Shown here one piece after another: positions 27,501 through 42,500 of a stretch of 64,000 nucleotides of DNA. Origin of the DNA: Climacteris rufus (lineage: Eukaryota > Chordata > Aves > Passeriformes > Climacteridae); NCBI GenBank assembly GCA_013398175.1, contig VZRZ01008593.1:38353-102352 (forward strand), read 5' to 3'. Under the pieces are notes generated by a model. The model was not told the origin of the DNA, did no database searches, and saw only the letters and a list, made by a program, of their open reading frames with translations. A program made the position numbers and the translations under genes. Positions within the stretch are counted from its first letter, which is position 1; every line of letters starts with the position of its first letter.

Positions 27501-30500
27501 CCACTGATAACGTTAGCTGTGCACACACTCAGTTCTGGAAATCTATTAAAATAGGATCACATTTTATAGGATCATGAATAGATATCAGAAATATTAATCA
27601 AAACAATCACTTCTCACTTTATTTCAGTGTTTTTTAAAAACATTTCACCTACATTGAAAGGTATAGATGTTCAGAAGGAGAGGAGGGGGAGGCAGCAGCC
27701 TGAGGCTGAGGAGGGAAGCATGGAATCAGTTGTGCTTCATCAGATTGAGCATGAAAACTGTTTAACGGTGAAAGAAAGGAGATGGAGGCAAAGCCTTTGG
27801 ACTTGAAAATATAGCAAAGTTCAATATTTATTTCTGAGTAGACACTGGGAAGACATAAACCCCCATACAGTATTTTAATATTTTTATGAGAGTACTGGAG
27901 GCAAGATGCAAATGAGCAAAGATCTACAGTTCATTAGGGTTTTGAGCACAATAGAAAACTTAATTCTTCTAATTTCTTGACCAAATGCTTCCCACAAATG
28001 AGCAAAATCACTAATCTCAGCTAACAGATCAATAGCATCAAACAATTTTTTCATAAATCAGACTAGTTACAGCATAGTCTAAAAACCAACTGAAGAGAAA
28101 ATGTCATTTTAGGCTTTATTCAGTTTTAGTAATGTCTCCTGAAAATGGGCAGACTTCATGTATATACTGTTTTCTTAAATCGAAGATTGTAAAATATAAC
28201 TAACATCTGTTACTTCCCAGAATCAATTATAAGTAGTGTTAAAATTAATGAGGCCTTCAGGCAGTGATCTTGCAAAGAATTAATTTTAATCTGTAGAAGT
28301 CTTGGAGGTTTTGTCATGTTTGCCTAGAAAAAGCTACATGAACATATTCCTACAAATTCTGCATTACATATCCCAGGTACATGGGGAATTTAGAATCTAC
28401 TACTGTAAGTGTCAATTACAAAAGACAATGGCAGTTAGTTCAAAATCTCATTAAATTTTGTGCACCCATGTGCTGATTTCAGAATTTGTTTAACTACAGA
28501 ATCCCACTATACTTGATTTATATTCCATTACTTAAAAAAAAAAAATGTAAGGCCTTTATCATTCAATACATCAGGTAAATGCAAATACAGATTAATCATG
28601 AGGAGATTTCAGACACCACAGGCAGAAGCAGCACACTGATTACCAAACGTGTACAATATCCTGTGGGAAAAGCCTGAGTCATTGACCATTTATCCTGTTC
28701 ACTTGTAAGACATGCAAGTAGCTAATTAAAATTCAATTTTCCAAGACCTGACCCAATGCCTAATGTTTGTTCTAAAGGCAACCTCCCCACCCCCCAACAC
28801 ATCTGCCTATAAGTGATTTATGCTGGCTGATTTTGCTGCCTTGGGAAATATGGCTTGGAGTGTTCCAAAGCACCATGAATAATGGACCGTTTCAGTCTGC
28901 ATTATGCAGAAATTGATGTTTGCTTTAAATACAATAATTTTCAAGAAGGATAAAGAAGAATATAAAATTTGACTTCAAGCTAAAAGAAACCTTTAAGTAG
29001 CTCATTTGTAGTTACACAAGCAATAATATTTTGGGAAATAATTAATCAGAAAGATTCTAACCAAATAAAGCACCTTTCAAATGCCTCAGATTAGGACTAT
29101 TTGACATAATGGGCATACAAACAGATGGCATGAGAGGGAACAGGGGATGTCTTTAATACACTTGTTATATCAGCAGCCTAGGAAGTCATTGATAATGAGT
29201 TATTTATCACATGCTCCAGTTTAATAGCTAAATTAATTAAAAAATACACAGAAAATGCATTCAAATTAAAAAAAAAAAGAACCAAAGAAGTAGGTGCCAC
29301 ATGAAAACTTATTACTGGGCCATTAATACCGATCTCAGATTGAAAGGTGAAGATATGCTCCACACACATGTAAAAAAATCTAGCTAGAAAAGGCACAAAT
29401 TTTTAGTGAAAAGTAAAGATGGAATTCCAGAAAGTTATTTCAAAACACACAGATTAATTGTTGACATACCTAAGAAATATAAAATAATAAAATTGTAGAG
29501 AAAGTGTTCTGCTCACCCCTCATTATCCTGGTTAAAATAGGTTTTTGTCCCAATGAAAAAAAGAATTCTTATTTTTTCACAATTTAAAGCACAGATTTTA
29601 CAAGTCAGCTTCACTTGAAGTAATTCTGACAGCCTGCCTCTATGTCAACTAAGCATACCAAAATCAAGTATGTTTAAAATGTTAAAAAAAACCCCCAAAC
29701 CTAAAAGTCAGGAATGCTACTTATCCTCCTTATCCCCCCAAATCTTTTTCCTCACAGGAAAGATGACTGTAATTTTCACCCTAATTTCTGATTACTTCAG
29801 TTAATGCATCATTGAGAGTTATTACTGTAATTTGCAGTCTGCATAATTTTGACTTCCTAAAATATTGCAACATATTAACTTGCATTAGCTCTAGGTCAAA
29901 TAAAAAATGGGAAAAAATATATAGATCATTCCTAAGGTAGGAGAATTCTTAAGACTAGTGCAAAAGATGACATAATTAAATTGAGCTTTATAATAATCCT
30001 CTATTTCCAAATGAAGAAAAGAAATTAAATAGAACTAATCTTGATTTTTAACGCCTTGTTGCAAAAAAACCCAAAACAACAAAACAACTAGGAAGATTTC
30101 ATTTTATTTACTTCACATGGATCTACAGGCATTGAGAACAACCCCAACACTGCTCTCTGCATTTGCTACAAAGAGGCATTAGCCTCACGCTAACAGAAGA
30201 TACCAGGGAGGGAGCTTGGAGCTTTAACACCTCCACATCTGGAAAACCCTTAGTGTTTGAATTCCTTTTTCTACAGGAATGACACCATTCACTGAGTGCT
30301 TCATTTGCATTAGAGGATAAAAGGAAAAGAGAGCCCAGCCCAAAAGGCAGTCTGAGAACACCACCTAAACAGAGCTGGGCTGACCTACAGCCGGCTGCCC
30401 TCAACAAGAACAAGGTTGTCCTCACTTCTGGCTCCCCAGCACCAGCATTTGTCAGACTCCGGGTCAGACAATTCAGGATACTAAATAAATAGAGTGAAAC

Positions 30501-33500
30501 TAATCCAATAGAAAGCAATTTGTCCTCTCACCCAATTTTCACTCCCTCAACTATCAGTATATTAAGAGACACTGCTTGTGACATTTTGTCCAAGAACAGG
30601 CAAATCAACATATTATTCCAAGTGAAACCCCTACAACATGATGACACCAATCAGAGGACCAGGTTTAACAACCAGCATCTCCTACAAAGAGTTAAGATAC
30701 CTCTTCCCCCCCTCCCATCCATGTAGAGAGTGAAGCCTTCAGGACACCTCTGGGTCCTGAAAGAAGTGAATTTGTCTCCTTGCCCCCCCTCTGCGCCCTC
30801 TCAAGCGAGGCCAGGCTGGCTGAGACTGCGCTGCCTGAGCAGCAGGGCCCGCAGAGGAGGGATCGTGTGTCATCCACAGACAACAGCAGGGGCTGGGCTG
30901 CTGCTTCCAGTCAAAGCAAAACCTTAGAACACACAAAAGAAGTCAGCTGCTTTGCTGAACAGAAGTAACGTGGCCATTTGCCACTGCTCTGTATCAGCTT
31001 TGAATTCTTTGGAAGAGTTCCAGATAGATAAACCTTTTTTACTAAAAATGAAAGGTATTTCTGCTAAAAATGCCTAAGCAGTGAAATTACTCTTTTTAGT
31101 TGAGAGGCAAGGCTTTCAACACAGTATGTCATACTTCCTGATGGGATTGTGGACACGAAAGAATCTGTTAAAAACGGAGTATGTTTTTAGTCACATTTCC
31201 AAAGTAAACGCAGCTCCTGTAATCACACAGGCTCCCCTCAACAACTTTTAAACCTGTTGACAACTTCCACTGAGTTCACCAGCGAGAGAGAGCAGAGGGT
31301 TCAGGTGTAATTAAGTCTCCACAAGTTATGTAAAATCAATGGCTAAGCACTGAGGGAGACCAAAATTGGTGAGCTCACTGAAAAAGGGGCAGGCACAACA
31401 CGATCATTATATATCCCGCTTGGAAGTGGCTGCGCATCCTGCCCGGCCAACTGGGACAGCACAACTGCAGGGGAGGGGGAGGATTTTAAGGACATCAGTC
31501 CACAGGAATCCAGGCTTTGTTACTAACACTGCTCAGAGAACTTTCTTTTTGAACATCGCAAAACAATTAGTCTTTTGTGCAAAAGCTCCGACAAATATAA
31601 CCATCAGCATTCCAAACATTTTATACCACATTTTGAAAGCTCCTCAATCACGTGTGCTTTCAACTTCCTTGTCCTCACCAGCTCCAAGCAGGCTAAAGAG
31701 AGGGGAATGGCTGTGAATGTCTTTGTGTAAGTGCAGTAACTGATGGAACAAGAACTACCAGCAGGTTAAATTCTCCAGCTGGTGACCCAATACTTCAATA
31801 TTGCATAAAGCATGATTTGTAGAAATTTTAACATATGATACTTGGAAAACATCAAGCCTTCGGATGAGCATTTGTTGCTCAATATTATGTTTCAGAAATC
31901 AAATTAGTCACCGAAAACAGACTTATATCAAAGCTGGCAATCCACTGAGGCCTGAAGTGTCAGTAACAGATACACTGACTTATGCCCCACACACCAATCT
32001 AACTGTAAAATGTATACATTCAGAGTGTGTTTCTTCTATTTTCCCACCAGTACACTGTCCTGGCACAGGTCTGCTACGTTCAAGACAATAACAGTGCACT
32101 TAAACCAACATCCAGTGCCTTTGAAAAACTTGCACAATTCAAATTTATTGGGATGACAGAAATAACCTTTATTCTGTAAGGAGAAGCTTAAGACTCACAT
32201 CTCAGCTGGGGTCCTTAAACTCATTCCTACTGCAATCTCACTGTTTTCACACAGCAAGGATAGCAATATAAAATCCTCACTACCAAATTAGGTGAATTAC
32301 CTATCAAAACAAGCATGCACAAAAGAAGGTTACTAAATGTAAAACCCCACAAAAAACAGTAGCAACAGTCCATGACAGTCATTACAGAGGAGCAGCCTTG
32401 AAAAATGAAGCTTTTCATTTTTAAAAATCACTCTTGAATTTTGCCCATAACATACCTAACAGACCTCACTGGAGAGAATCAGACAGTAGGAGCAAGATGG
32501 GTTAGAAAAGAACCATACTTTTTTAGACTGAATTAGATGCAAAAAGGTATCTAAATTTGGTTCCAGGCATTAATGACAAAATTTCAAAATACAATCAAGT
32601 AAGGGGAGCAACTGTTCTGAATCTTAAGATATAAACTCAATGTTAACAGCTCCTCAAGCATTATTCTTATCTATGATTGGAATTAAATAATTCTTTATAA
32701 ATAACATTCTTACCCCTTCAGATTCCCAAACATGTAAGGTAAAATTAGAAGTATTTTATCTAGGTTTGCTATTTTCAAATCATACCGTTTTGACAATGAA
32801 ATTACAATAGTTATTACTAGGTAAACACAAATAGAGTTGAAACTCACACTGCTTGGTTTGCAAACTGCAGAATGCTTCTAGTCAATATCAGCTTTTGCAA
32901 TTATTTACTAAATGAAAAACCACCAAGAACAATCTAAACTTTGAGCCTAAACCATCCAGTGCTGCCCCTTTAACACTGTTGTTTAGCAGTGCTCCACGGT
33001 TTGACATCAGTTTATATTCCTAAATTTAGCTCTGCTTTAAGTCCCCCCCACAGTTCACAACTCCAACAAAGCCAGCTCCATGACTCACAGCCTGATACAG
33101 GCCAAACAGCCCTCACAACACTTCTGCAATTTAATCTGAGACGTGAAACAGCGTCAAAAGTTTGGGAAAACATTTAGAAAACAAGTCACTAAAACACAGC
33201 CTTTATTAAGAGTCTCTTGACTTTGTAACCTTCCCTCTTCTTATACACAGTGATTCTCTGTGAATCCCATTCCTTCTGTGGGGTTACATCCCAAACTCAT
33301 TCCAAACTTTCCCACTCAGACTCCCACGCCCTCCGTGCAACCCCCTCCCTGTTTTTTCTGAACTCCTTGAAGAAGTTTTGGTAGCAAAGGAGAAACATCC
33401 AACGGCCACAGATGGTATTTATTGTAAGGATGCTGTATAATGCAGGCACTAGGTCCACTACTCAGTAAGAGAAACACTTCACACGCAGGTGTGAAAGCAC

Positions 33501-36500
33501 AGTATCCTGCTCCTCCCTCTTACACAGGAGGCCTGGCTAAGGTTAGGAAGTGCTCCAGCAGGAATTTAGAACACATTCAAGTAAATTGCCCTCACAGATT
33601 AGTGGTTTTGCATAAACAATGCCAGTTGAAAGAAAAGCTTTGCGATTGCTTAGGCTGTGCTTAATTAAAATAGTCTCATATAGTCCTACTTTATTGATAT
33701 GGGATAACTAAGGTAATAAAAAGTAGAGGTAGAAAAACAGATAGAACTGCAGAGAGGAAGGTGGAATACAAAGAGAAAACAAGAGGTTAACACTAAGATT
33801 TGGGCTGGGGAGCTTAGGGGAAAAAGGGTCGATTTCAGAGCCACGTTAACACTCCAAAGGCAGCTGAGGGAGGCCCAGCCTAACTTCTACAGTCAGACCA
33901 TTGCTCTGAGCAGAAGGCAAATAGTGTATTCGGGAAAGTTAAAGAAAAAACGCTCAGTGAGGAGCTCTTTTTCATATAAAAGAGTAGCTTTTCTCAGAAC
34001 AAAGGAAGTGTCAAAAAAAAAGAAGCTAAACAAGATGTTTTCATGGCGGTGGGTTTACTTAACACTACGCTGCCTCTGAAACCTGTAAATCTCCAAGTTG
34101 AGCTAATAAGTAGGAACCATTCTGATTGCAGATTTTTGGCTTTCAGATTACTTGGTGAGATTAATTTAATTCAGAGTCAAAACGTGTAGATTTTCTTCAT
34201 GAAGAAATGCACATTAAAAACCACAATCCAAAGTTTTCACTACACTGACAGTGCTGTGAATCCATGTGAGATCTTCACCCAAAGGTGAAACAGCTACACG
34301 TTTTTGTATTGTATGAAACACAGTGCCCTCTGGCTTCACATTAAATGGGAGTAAGAAAACCGTTTAAGGATAAAACAAGTTAACTGGTTTCTACAGCCAG
34401 TTCTTGTAAAGAAACATGGAAAATTACGCGACAATTCTCTAATTTGTTATGGAATCGTCTCATGTGGTCTGAATATTGAGATATTTGATGTTCAACTTAA
34501 AATATAACCCTTATCACACAGTTGTACATGTAAGAAACAGACAAAGAAAACCACTGAATTTGTTCTTTAGAGCTGTTTTGTTCATAGGGTATTTGTTTAA
34601 AGCATAAAGAAGGAAAAAAGCTTTATTCAATCAAAGCCATGTAAAGGAGTTTCAATTTTGCAGAACCTTAGAAAAGAGTTTATACAGAAACAGAGATTAG
34701 AAATTCAAGAGAATTTTATTTTTTTTTATTGCTAAAACCCACATATACAGAGAACAACTTCCTGATGTACTAAAGCTGAAAAATGAAAGATTTATAGAAA
34801 ATACTCAGAAGTCAAGAACTATGCAAAAGTAGTGACAAGCTAAATTTAACCAACAAAGCCTACACTGCCGAGAAAAACCACGTTTACCCACCACTTATTC
34901 ACTGCCTCTGTCAGGGCACAGAGAGGATGACATTTTGAGACAACTGAACTAATTTCTAGATCCAAGTTCCTTCTCCCCCACCCCAACTGTTACACAGGGT
35001 GTGTTTCAGCACAGATAAACATCAGGAGTGAAAATATTTTCTATCATTAATATGACCCTGGTATTAAGAGCGTGTTGGGAAGAGCACAGTGTCCTTCTTG
35101 AGACTGCAAAAGGATAAAGAAGCAGCACCGTATTGGAGGACTGGCATGAGAGAAGCTAGGTTAGGAACAGAGGTGCACAGGCACGTGAAATACATCTCTG
35201 TGATATAGAGAACAGAGATTATCCAAATGGATAACTTCATGATTTAACATAGTATTTTACACCTTTCAGCATCTTTGCAGTTCCACACTTCAGTAAAAGT
35301 CTCACCTAAATGATACCTACAAGGTAGCATTCCAGTTATATTTTTATTTATTTACCTGCCCCCAGGTATATTACAACTTGATACCCTGACAAATAGGTAC
35401 ATTTCACAGCTATCTTTTAGGATGTGAATTGACTATCTCTGCAATGAAGCTGCAACTTAATTCATCTAACAGAAATTGAACTTTGACAAAAACAGCTGAA
35501 GGAATAGCCAGCTGATTAAAAGTGCACACATCTTTTTAAAGATGTCACCCTCTGATTCATGTACACCACCACAGTAGTAAGAGAGATATATTTTCCATAA
35601 ATAACACTGCAAAACCCAAAATCCTTTTAGAATATAACTTTTCTGCATTGGTAATGGCACACATTCCTAAACAGATTTGATTTATGGTGTCTTTTTCATG
35701 TCTGAATTGCTACACATGAATTTACATATAGTACGGCATATATTTTCAAACTCGATTGTGCTTAAAGCAATTATTTTGCACCTATTTCTGAAATGACACT
35801 GCATGTTCTCAGTTTCAATTTTAGAAAACTCATGGTCACACTAAATAAAGGAAATGTTCCTTTAAAACAGGTTTCTCGAAGTTTGAGTTTTACAGCAACT
35901 ACCTCTGCAAAGGGAATTCTCTAGCATGTTCAGAAGGAAGAAAACAAGCCTCATGCCATTTCATACAAGGGGATAAAAGGTTCAATTTTCTAGTCTAAAT
36001 ACAGAGCCTTGTTAAATCAGATAATTTACACCTCTCTTGAAAACTGAGCCTCAAACACTAATTCCTCAAATGAGGCCTGTTTGCTGAAGCTCTCAGACAT
36101 CGACCCAAGTGTCCTGGTTTTCCAAGTTCATCCCTGGACTGATGTTTCCCACTTCTTCATACAGCATTTCATAGCTGCATTAATGGGCAGGATTTTCTCA
36201 AAAATGGAATTCTAATAACTTTGAGTACAAAACTGAAGTCACTGTGGTTCATCTACTGCAGATCCTCATTTAGTAATGGATATTAAAGTCTTTTTAGAGA
36301 TTTTCCACCAATCAAGGCAAGTTAGAAGGCTTCCCTTAGAACCACAGCATAAGGAAAGAGGGAGCACACAGCTATACTACAGACACCTACTAAACAATGC
36401 TGACATTCTAGTTTTAAAGAGGATATGGTTTTAAAAAAATACAATGCACCAAAGAAAAAAACACGCTCCAAGTAGTTTTTATAAGCAGACTGAGGGAAGG

Positions 36501-39500
36501 TATAGCATTCAGGCTCTCCAAATGAAAACATGAGGTAATTTCCCCAAATGATCAGTGATGTATCTCAGTATGCTGTAAAAAATCCCAAATGCAACATTAC
36601 AGATGTGAGCTCAGCAAATCTTAGAAGTTCACCTTAAGACTTCTCTTACCGTTTTACATTGATGATATTAACTACTTTAACTTCTTCTATTCTTACAGTA
36701 TTGGAAAAAAAGAGATTCATTAGCCAAGTAATAAATATGGCTATTTCTGTAGATAACTGTACTCCCTTTATTTACACCTCCACCTTCATAGAGGGAGAGG
36801 CCAAAAATAATACATTGATGATCATTAGAGACAGTAAGTGTGAAATACTGGGGAAATTCCCTGTCTTTTCATTTTAAAGAGACTTGCAAAATTACACCCA
36901 TCCAACCACTCACAGAAGATTTGGAGATTTTGGAGATAAGCCAGGTAGTATCCGAGACCTAAACCCACAGAGTTAAGCTACTGAAAGGCTGAGTAACACT
37001 TGCCCAGGGGCAAGGACTAGAGAAGTCAATTCTCCACTCTGACACAAGAGAAGGAGGCAGTCCCCTCTAACACTGGCCCTGAATTGTGAACAATGAATAG
37101 CAGTGCAATAATGGGCATCGAACAAATGTGAAGTCTCATGGCCAAGAATCCCTTCTTTTTGAAGAAAACACCGGGGTGATAAACAGACGAGTGCCTGCAC
37201 CTCAGACCCTCTGCCCAGTCTATTTCTAGACGGTTTATATTAAGTAGCTGCAGAGCATGTGCCTGGTGCTGTGCTCTGAGCTCCTTCAAGCAGCAATGGT
37301 ATGAAATTGTCTTGATTCTTGTCAGCCCCACTGCTGCCCACAGGCACACAAGCAGCAACAACCAACACTGACAAGTCTGGGCAGTTTTCCTCCTGGAACT
37401 ATTTGGGAATCCTCAGACATCAGCAAGTAGCTGTCTGCATACAAACCCTATAGAATCAGGAGCACTTGCCTCACATTTGGGAGATTATATAGAAATCTAA
37501 TTTCCATTTACATGAAAGTTCATTTTTTACAAATTTTAATAACTATAAGTTGCTTTAAAACTGACACAGAATGTTTCACTGCATTCTCTCCTTTCCTCAA
37601 AAACTTAATCATTTGCATTTTTTGACATTATAATCCAACAGGGGTCAAGAGCAAACTTACAGGCATTTTTGGGTAGATGAATGTATTGTGACTTTAGCTT
37701 ATATAGTTTTATACAGTTCAATTTTTAAAATATGGTTAAAAACCCCCTTGTATTTCAGTGGCAAGACTAAACACAATTTTAAGATCTCATAAGCAACTCC
37801 TGAAAATTAGAGCAGAGAACATTCCAGAAGCACTAGAGAATTTAGAAGTGTTTTTCTTCAGAAAGAATTACTACACTTATGATTTCCTTTTATAGTCTTA
37901 ATAAGCTACAGTCAGAAAAACAGAAAAAATACAGCTACTCAAAAAGCAATTTAAATTCTCAAAAAAAACACTCAACCAAAAAAATACAAAACAAAAAAGA
38001 CTTTATAAGGAAACTATTAACCAAAGTGTCCTTCCCCCCAAAAAACTTAGCTGAGTTAATAAAGACACGTCAGTGCTATAACTCTGACCTAAGACATGGC
38101 ACATCTTTTCCTCTCCAGTGATATGTTGATATTGATTTGATAACAAGGTAATGAATCACTTATTTCAAGTCAAAGCCCCTAAAATAAACCACATGAAATG
38201 GTAAGGCAAAAAGGGCACATGAAACGCATAAAACAATCAGCAAAATATACTTCTAATTTCATTTGATCCTACTTCATTAGCTGTGCACCATGTTATGTTA
38301 TGTTGCCCTCTAAGCAATACAAATTTCTCAGCCTGCTTGTAGAAGCACACACAGGAAAGAGCAGGCACTGCAAAGGGACTAAATTCACTATGGCAAAAAT
38401 AGAGTTAAAGAAAATGGTTTCAGTTTCCAGCTCTGAAAGAGGCCAAACAGATTAACTATTATGTCTGTAGCTCAAAGAAACAACCTGAACATATTCCATC
38501 TTTTCAACAATTTAACTATTAATAAAACATTAACTGGGCAGGAAATTAATACAGATACAGTGATGTCAGGTAAATGCAACAGTCCACAGAGATAAAATGT
38601 AATTCAACAATAAAATCCATTCAATTATATAATTTTTCCTCAATACTGCCAGATTACCAAAAACCAGTTAAAAAGGCAAGGTTATTTTTTTGGTGCTATA
38701 AGATGGCAGTCAGTGATAAAAATCGTAAGTATTCCAAAACTGAAGACAAAGGTTTGAGTTTTCTTTGTTTCATTCAGTATTTTGGGCTAATTTGAGTAAC
38801 ATTCTGGAGGAAGACTGCCCTCCTGCGTTCACTGACCACAGCAGGCTGGGAGGAGACAGCCCATGCAGCTGGAATCACTTCAAGCCGGCTAGTTTATTTA
38901 TTTTATTTTTTTTTCCCCTAAATAATCACATTACTGATTCAGAGAGTGAAATTAGCCCACCAAATGTTTGCACAGAAATACAAGGCTGGTGAACAGCAGG
39001 CCTGTTCCTAGTGCTCTCACAGAAGGTGGTAATGCCTGCTAGTTGGCATCAGGCCTAGAAAGCCATTCTGGGCCTTTAAAATGGCATTGCTGCTTGCAGC
39101 TGCTCTTTACTCTTAACAGAGGCTGCTTATTAAAAGCTCCTAAATTGTTCAGTGAAGTCCTAAAGGAATAAAATGCTTGTTAGACACCTTGTAATGAGGT
39201 TAGCTGTACTCCTTCACACCAGCTCTCCACGCTACTGCAGCCCTATGGCACCTATCTTCAGAAAGGTACCAAAAATCCAGGAGTATGAATCCATAATCAC
39301 CCACATTTCCTACAGCACGTTATTCCCATGTCAAGAATCCTATAAGTGCTTTATAAATAATGAAAACATGAAAAAACATTGTATGGGAAAGCATTGCAGA
39401 AATGGAAACACCAAGGTACACAACAGTGTCATGGAGGAAGTCTGACAGTGGGCTGGCAACAGGAGTGACTTCTAGATTCCTGCTTTTAACAATGTAATTT

Positions 39501-42500
39501 GGTAAGTTAAAAAAACAAATGCTCTTAGTTTGGTAGAATACTTGATATTCACATAGCTAACTGCATTTGAAAACATTCAGGAAATCATCTAGCCTTCTCT
39601 GAGCCCTACACTAAAGCACTACAAATCTAGTGGTAAAGGAAAAGCTTTGCTTTTAACTGTATTCAACAAGACACAAAAAGCACTTCAACAGTCGTATAGG
39701 CAGCTCTGAGAAAAACTGAGGTTTTGTACACTAGCAAACACAAGTCCATTGTTATGGTACTTGTGGATAAAAATCACTATACAGACCAATAACTTGAGAT
39801 GCATGTCACTCTGAACTCTTGTGTGAGTGCACACACAATATGCCTTGAGATAAATTTTATTCCAATTTACAAAAATGTATCACTGAATGATCTTTCAATT
39901 ATTTATTCAGGAAAAACATGAGACTGAGCCAACTTTCAAAAAATCCTACATTATTATTCACTTACACAAGTACCTACCTATACCAGTGTTTTCAAAAAGA
40001 TGTGTTGATTTTTACATCAGGACTTGCTTAAATCACTTAGAAACAGGACTCAATATCCAGAATGGGAATCCTAAGCCCTTCATCTTGCATGACATGATCA
40101 CAAGAAAACCACTACCTTTTTCCCCTATTTTTTAAATACTTTTTTACACTATCTTCAACAACCATTTTTTTGCAGAGAACAAAAAAGGCATTTTGCCTTC
40201 AAATATAGGACAGCAATGGGAAAAAATTAAAAGAAGAGAGGGAGAAAAAAGGAAGCTATTATTCTCCACATCTGGAGGGCATGCACTTGTTCAATCTTTA
40301 CATATGAGCCCAGATTACTTTTTCCTCACATACTGCCTCATGATTTTTCCTTCATCACTTTGGGGATCAGTTCTTTTTATAGTCTCAACCACAAAAATGT
40401 CACAACAATTGTTACACAGTGATGCTTTTCCTGTAATTGTACTTTTTCTTTGACTGGTTCAAATAAATAAATAAAGTAACTAACTAACTAAATGAATAAA
40501 TAAATAAATGTATTTATATACATAAAGGGAGAGATTCTTGCCTGGGAACAAACAAATCAACCCTCCCCTCCTCCTCTTGCATTCCCCATAAAACAGACTT
40601 ATTAACCATTCAAAACACTTATTGGTGTGAGACAGTTTTAATTTAGACTAAACATTCCTAACATAGAAACATAATTGAAATAATTAAAAACTTACATATA
40701 ATAATCCCCTTTGTGGAACTTTCAACACTGTTTCAATTTAGGTTATTGTTTTTCCTCCTGGTAAACAAGCAACATTTTTTTTTCTTTCATGGAAAGACCT
40801 AATAAATGCCATTTACCCACAACTTTCATTAACAGAGAAACAAACAAACTTGTTTATGTTAGCATTAATTTTTCTATTTGTGTACCTGCATTATCAGTCT
40901 CTACAGCTTGTTAAACACCTAACACTACTTGGCAAACAGAACATCTTACCACACCCATTAATTAAATCAATTAATATATTGCAACTGGACCATTTATAGT
41001 TTTCCTTTTTAGAAGGGAAACTAAGCACTAGTAAGAAGAGCTACAATAGTAAAACTAGAGACCAGTGGATTTCATGCTACAGTCAGGGTTCACCTCCTGT
41101 CAAATACAACACCTCTGGAGAAGATGTTTGCATGGCAGCAGGAACCTCCAATGCCACAGATATTCCCAGCAGCACAAGGGGAGTGTCCCAGCCAGAACCT
41201 AAGCTTCTGTAATACTCAATAAACTAAAGAAGTTAAAACACATTTGGATAGCCAGAAGACTGTCTATGTCAATCTCCTTTTTCTGTTATATTTTTGCCAC
41301 AGTAAAGAAGGACAAGCCTATAAGGAGAGTGGGGTAGTTACAGAAGCTTGCCATTTGCATAGATTAGATTATGCAAACACAGTGTCACTAAGAACAGGCA
41401 ATGATACATCAGTCAAGCAGTCTTTGCAATTTAATACTTAAGTACCATTTCTCTCCTTGAAGTCACAGAAGACAATATTGTCAAAACAGCATATATTGTG
41501 TTCAAGCTCTATGATACAGGACTTTTCTTTCCAATGGGTATTCAGGCAGTTTCCAAAAGGGGAACACAAAATGTGCCCAGGATGTCTTGGAACAAAAAAA
41601 TCAATTGATTTTGAGATAAGGATTTAGGTTGTATACATAATTGTCATATTTAATGCCTGCAAGTACAGAACACTTTGTATTTGGAATTTAAGCATTATTT
41701 TGGTAACTTGGTTACAATTTACAAAGCAGAACACTGTTTCTGTTAAGACAATAAGGCCTCAGACCAAGAGAAGTTGGTACAGAAGCTGATATGGCCCTTA
41801 AGTCAGGTCAGAGTGACACAGAGATGGCCAGCACTGCAATGAGGACAAGCAGGTCCATTTGCAAGACCAGGACCTGAGAAGCTGCTGCCCACAGGGAGGT
41901 TCAAATTCAGCAGCTGAAAACCTTGGAAAGGCACCTGACATGGCTGAGGAAAAGTAAGCCATTCCTGAAACAGTGCACCAAGACACACGATTTAGTTTTG
42001 GATCAGTACTCCAGTATTTTTCCAAATTAAACCTCAAGATAGCTACATGGTCCATTCCAGTGACTATCATGTTTTTTATTCAGCAGTTTCAACTCAATAC
42101 AAGGGCCATTTGGAACCTGAGGGCACATGCCTAATCTAGTATAACTTCATCTGCTGCTCCAGTAACTAGATTCTCCTGCTGCAAGGTCTCTGTTCATTCA
42201 GAGGAGTACAAAGCACATCCTTGCAGTGCCAGATAACTAATATAATATCCTGTCTTCTGGCACAGGACCTCCACAGAAGTGCAGGGGGGAAAAAGGGTCA
42301 AAAATAAGAGAGCACTCTCTCCTCAGAGGGCACTTTGTTCACATACTCTTTTTTAGTTCTCAGAGAAATCAACAGCCCTTCTAAATTGCAAATTCTACAA
42401 ACCAGGTGGTTTTGTCTGACAAGGATTTTACTCTTTTCACAGAATATTCTGACAAATAGTTTTTAAAATATGATTTATTACAAAGACTTTATAACCCTTG

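Noticed and set aside
30692..30968. Cluster of five overlapping short frames on both strands in intron 14
   Set aside because: GC-rich composition lowers stop frequency in all frames. No recognisable protein sequence. Kept only as a possible regulatory patch.
41798..42070. 90-codon minus-strand frame in intron 14
   Set aside because: I considered a retroelement or pseudogene piece, but could not recognise a family and saw no flanking repeats or tail.
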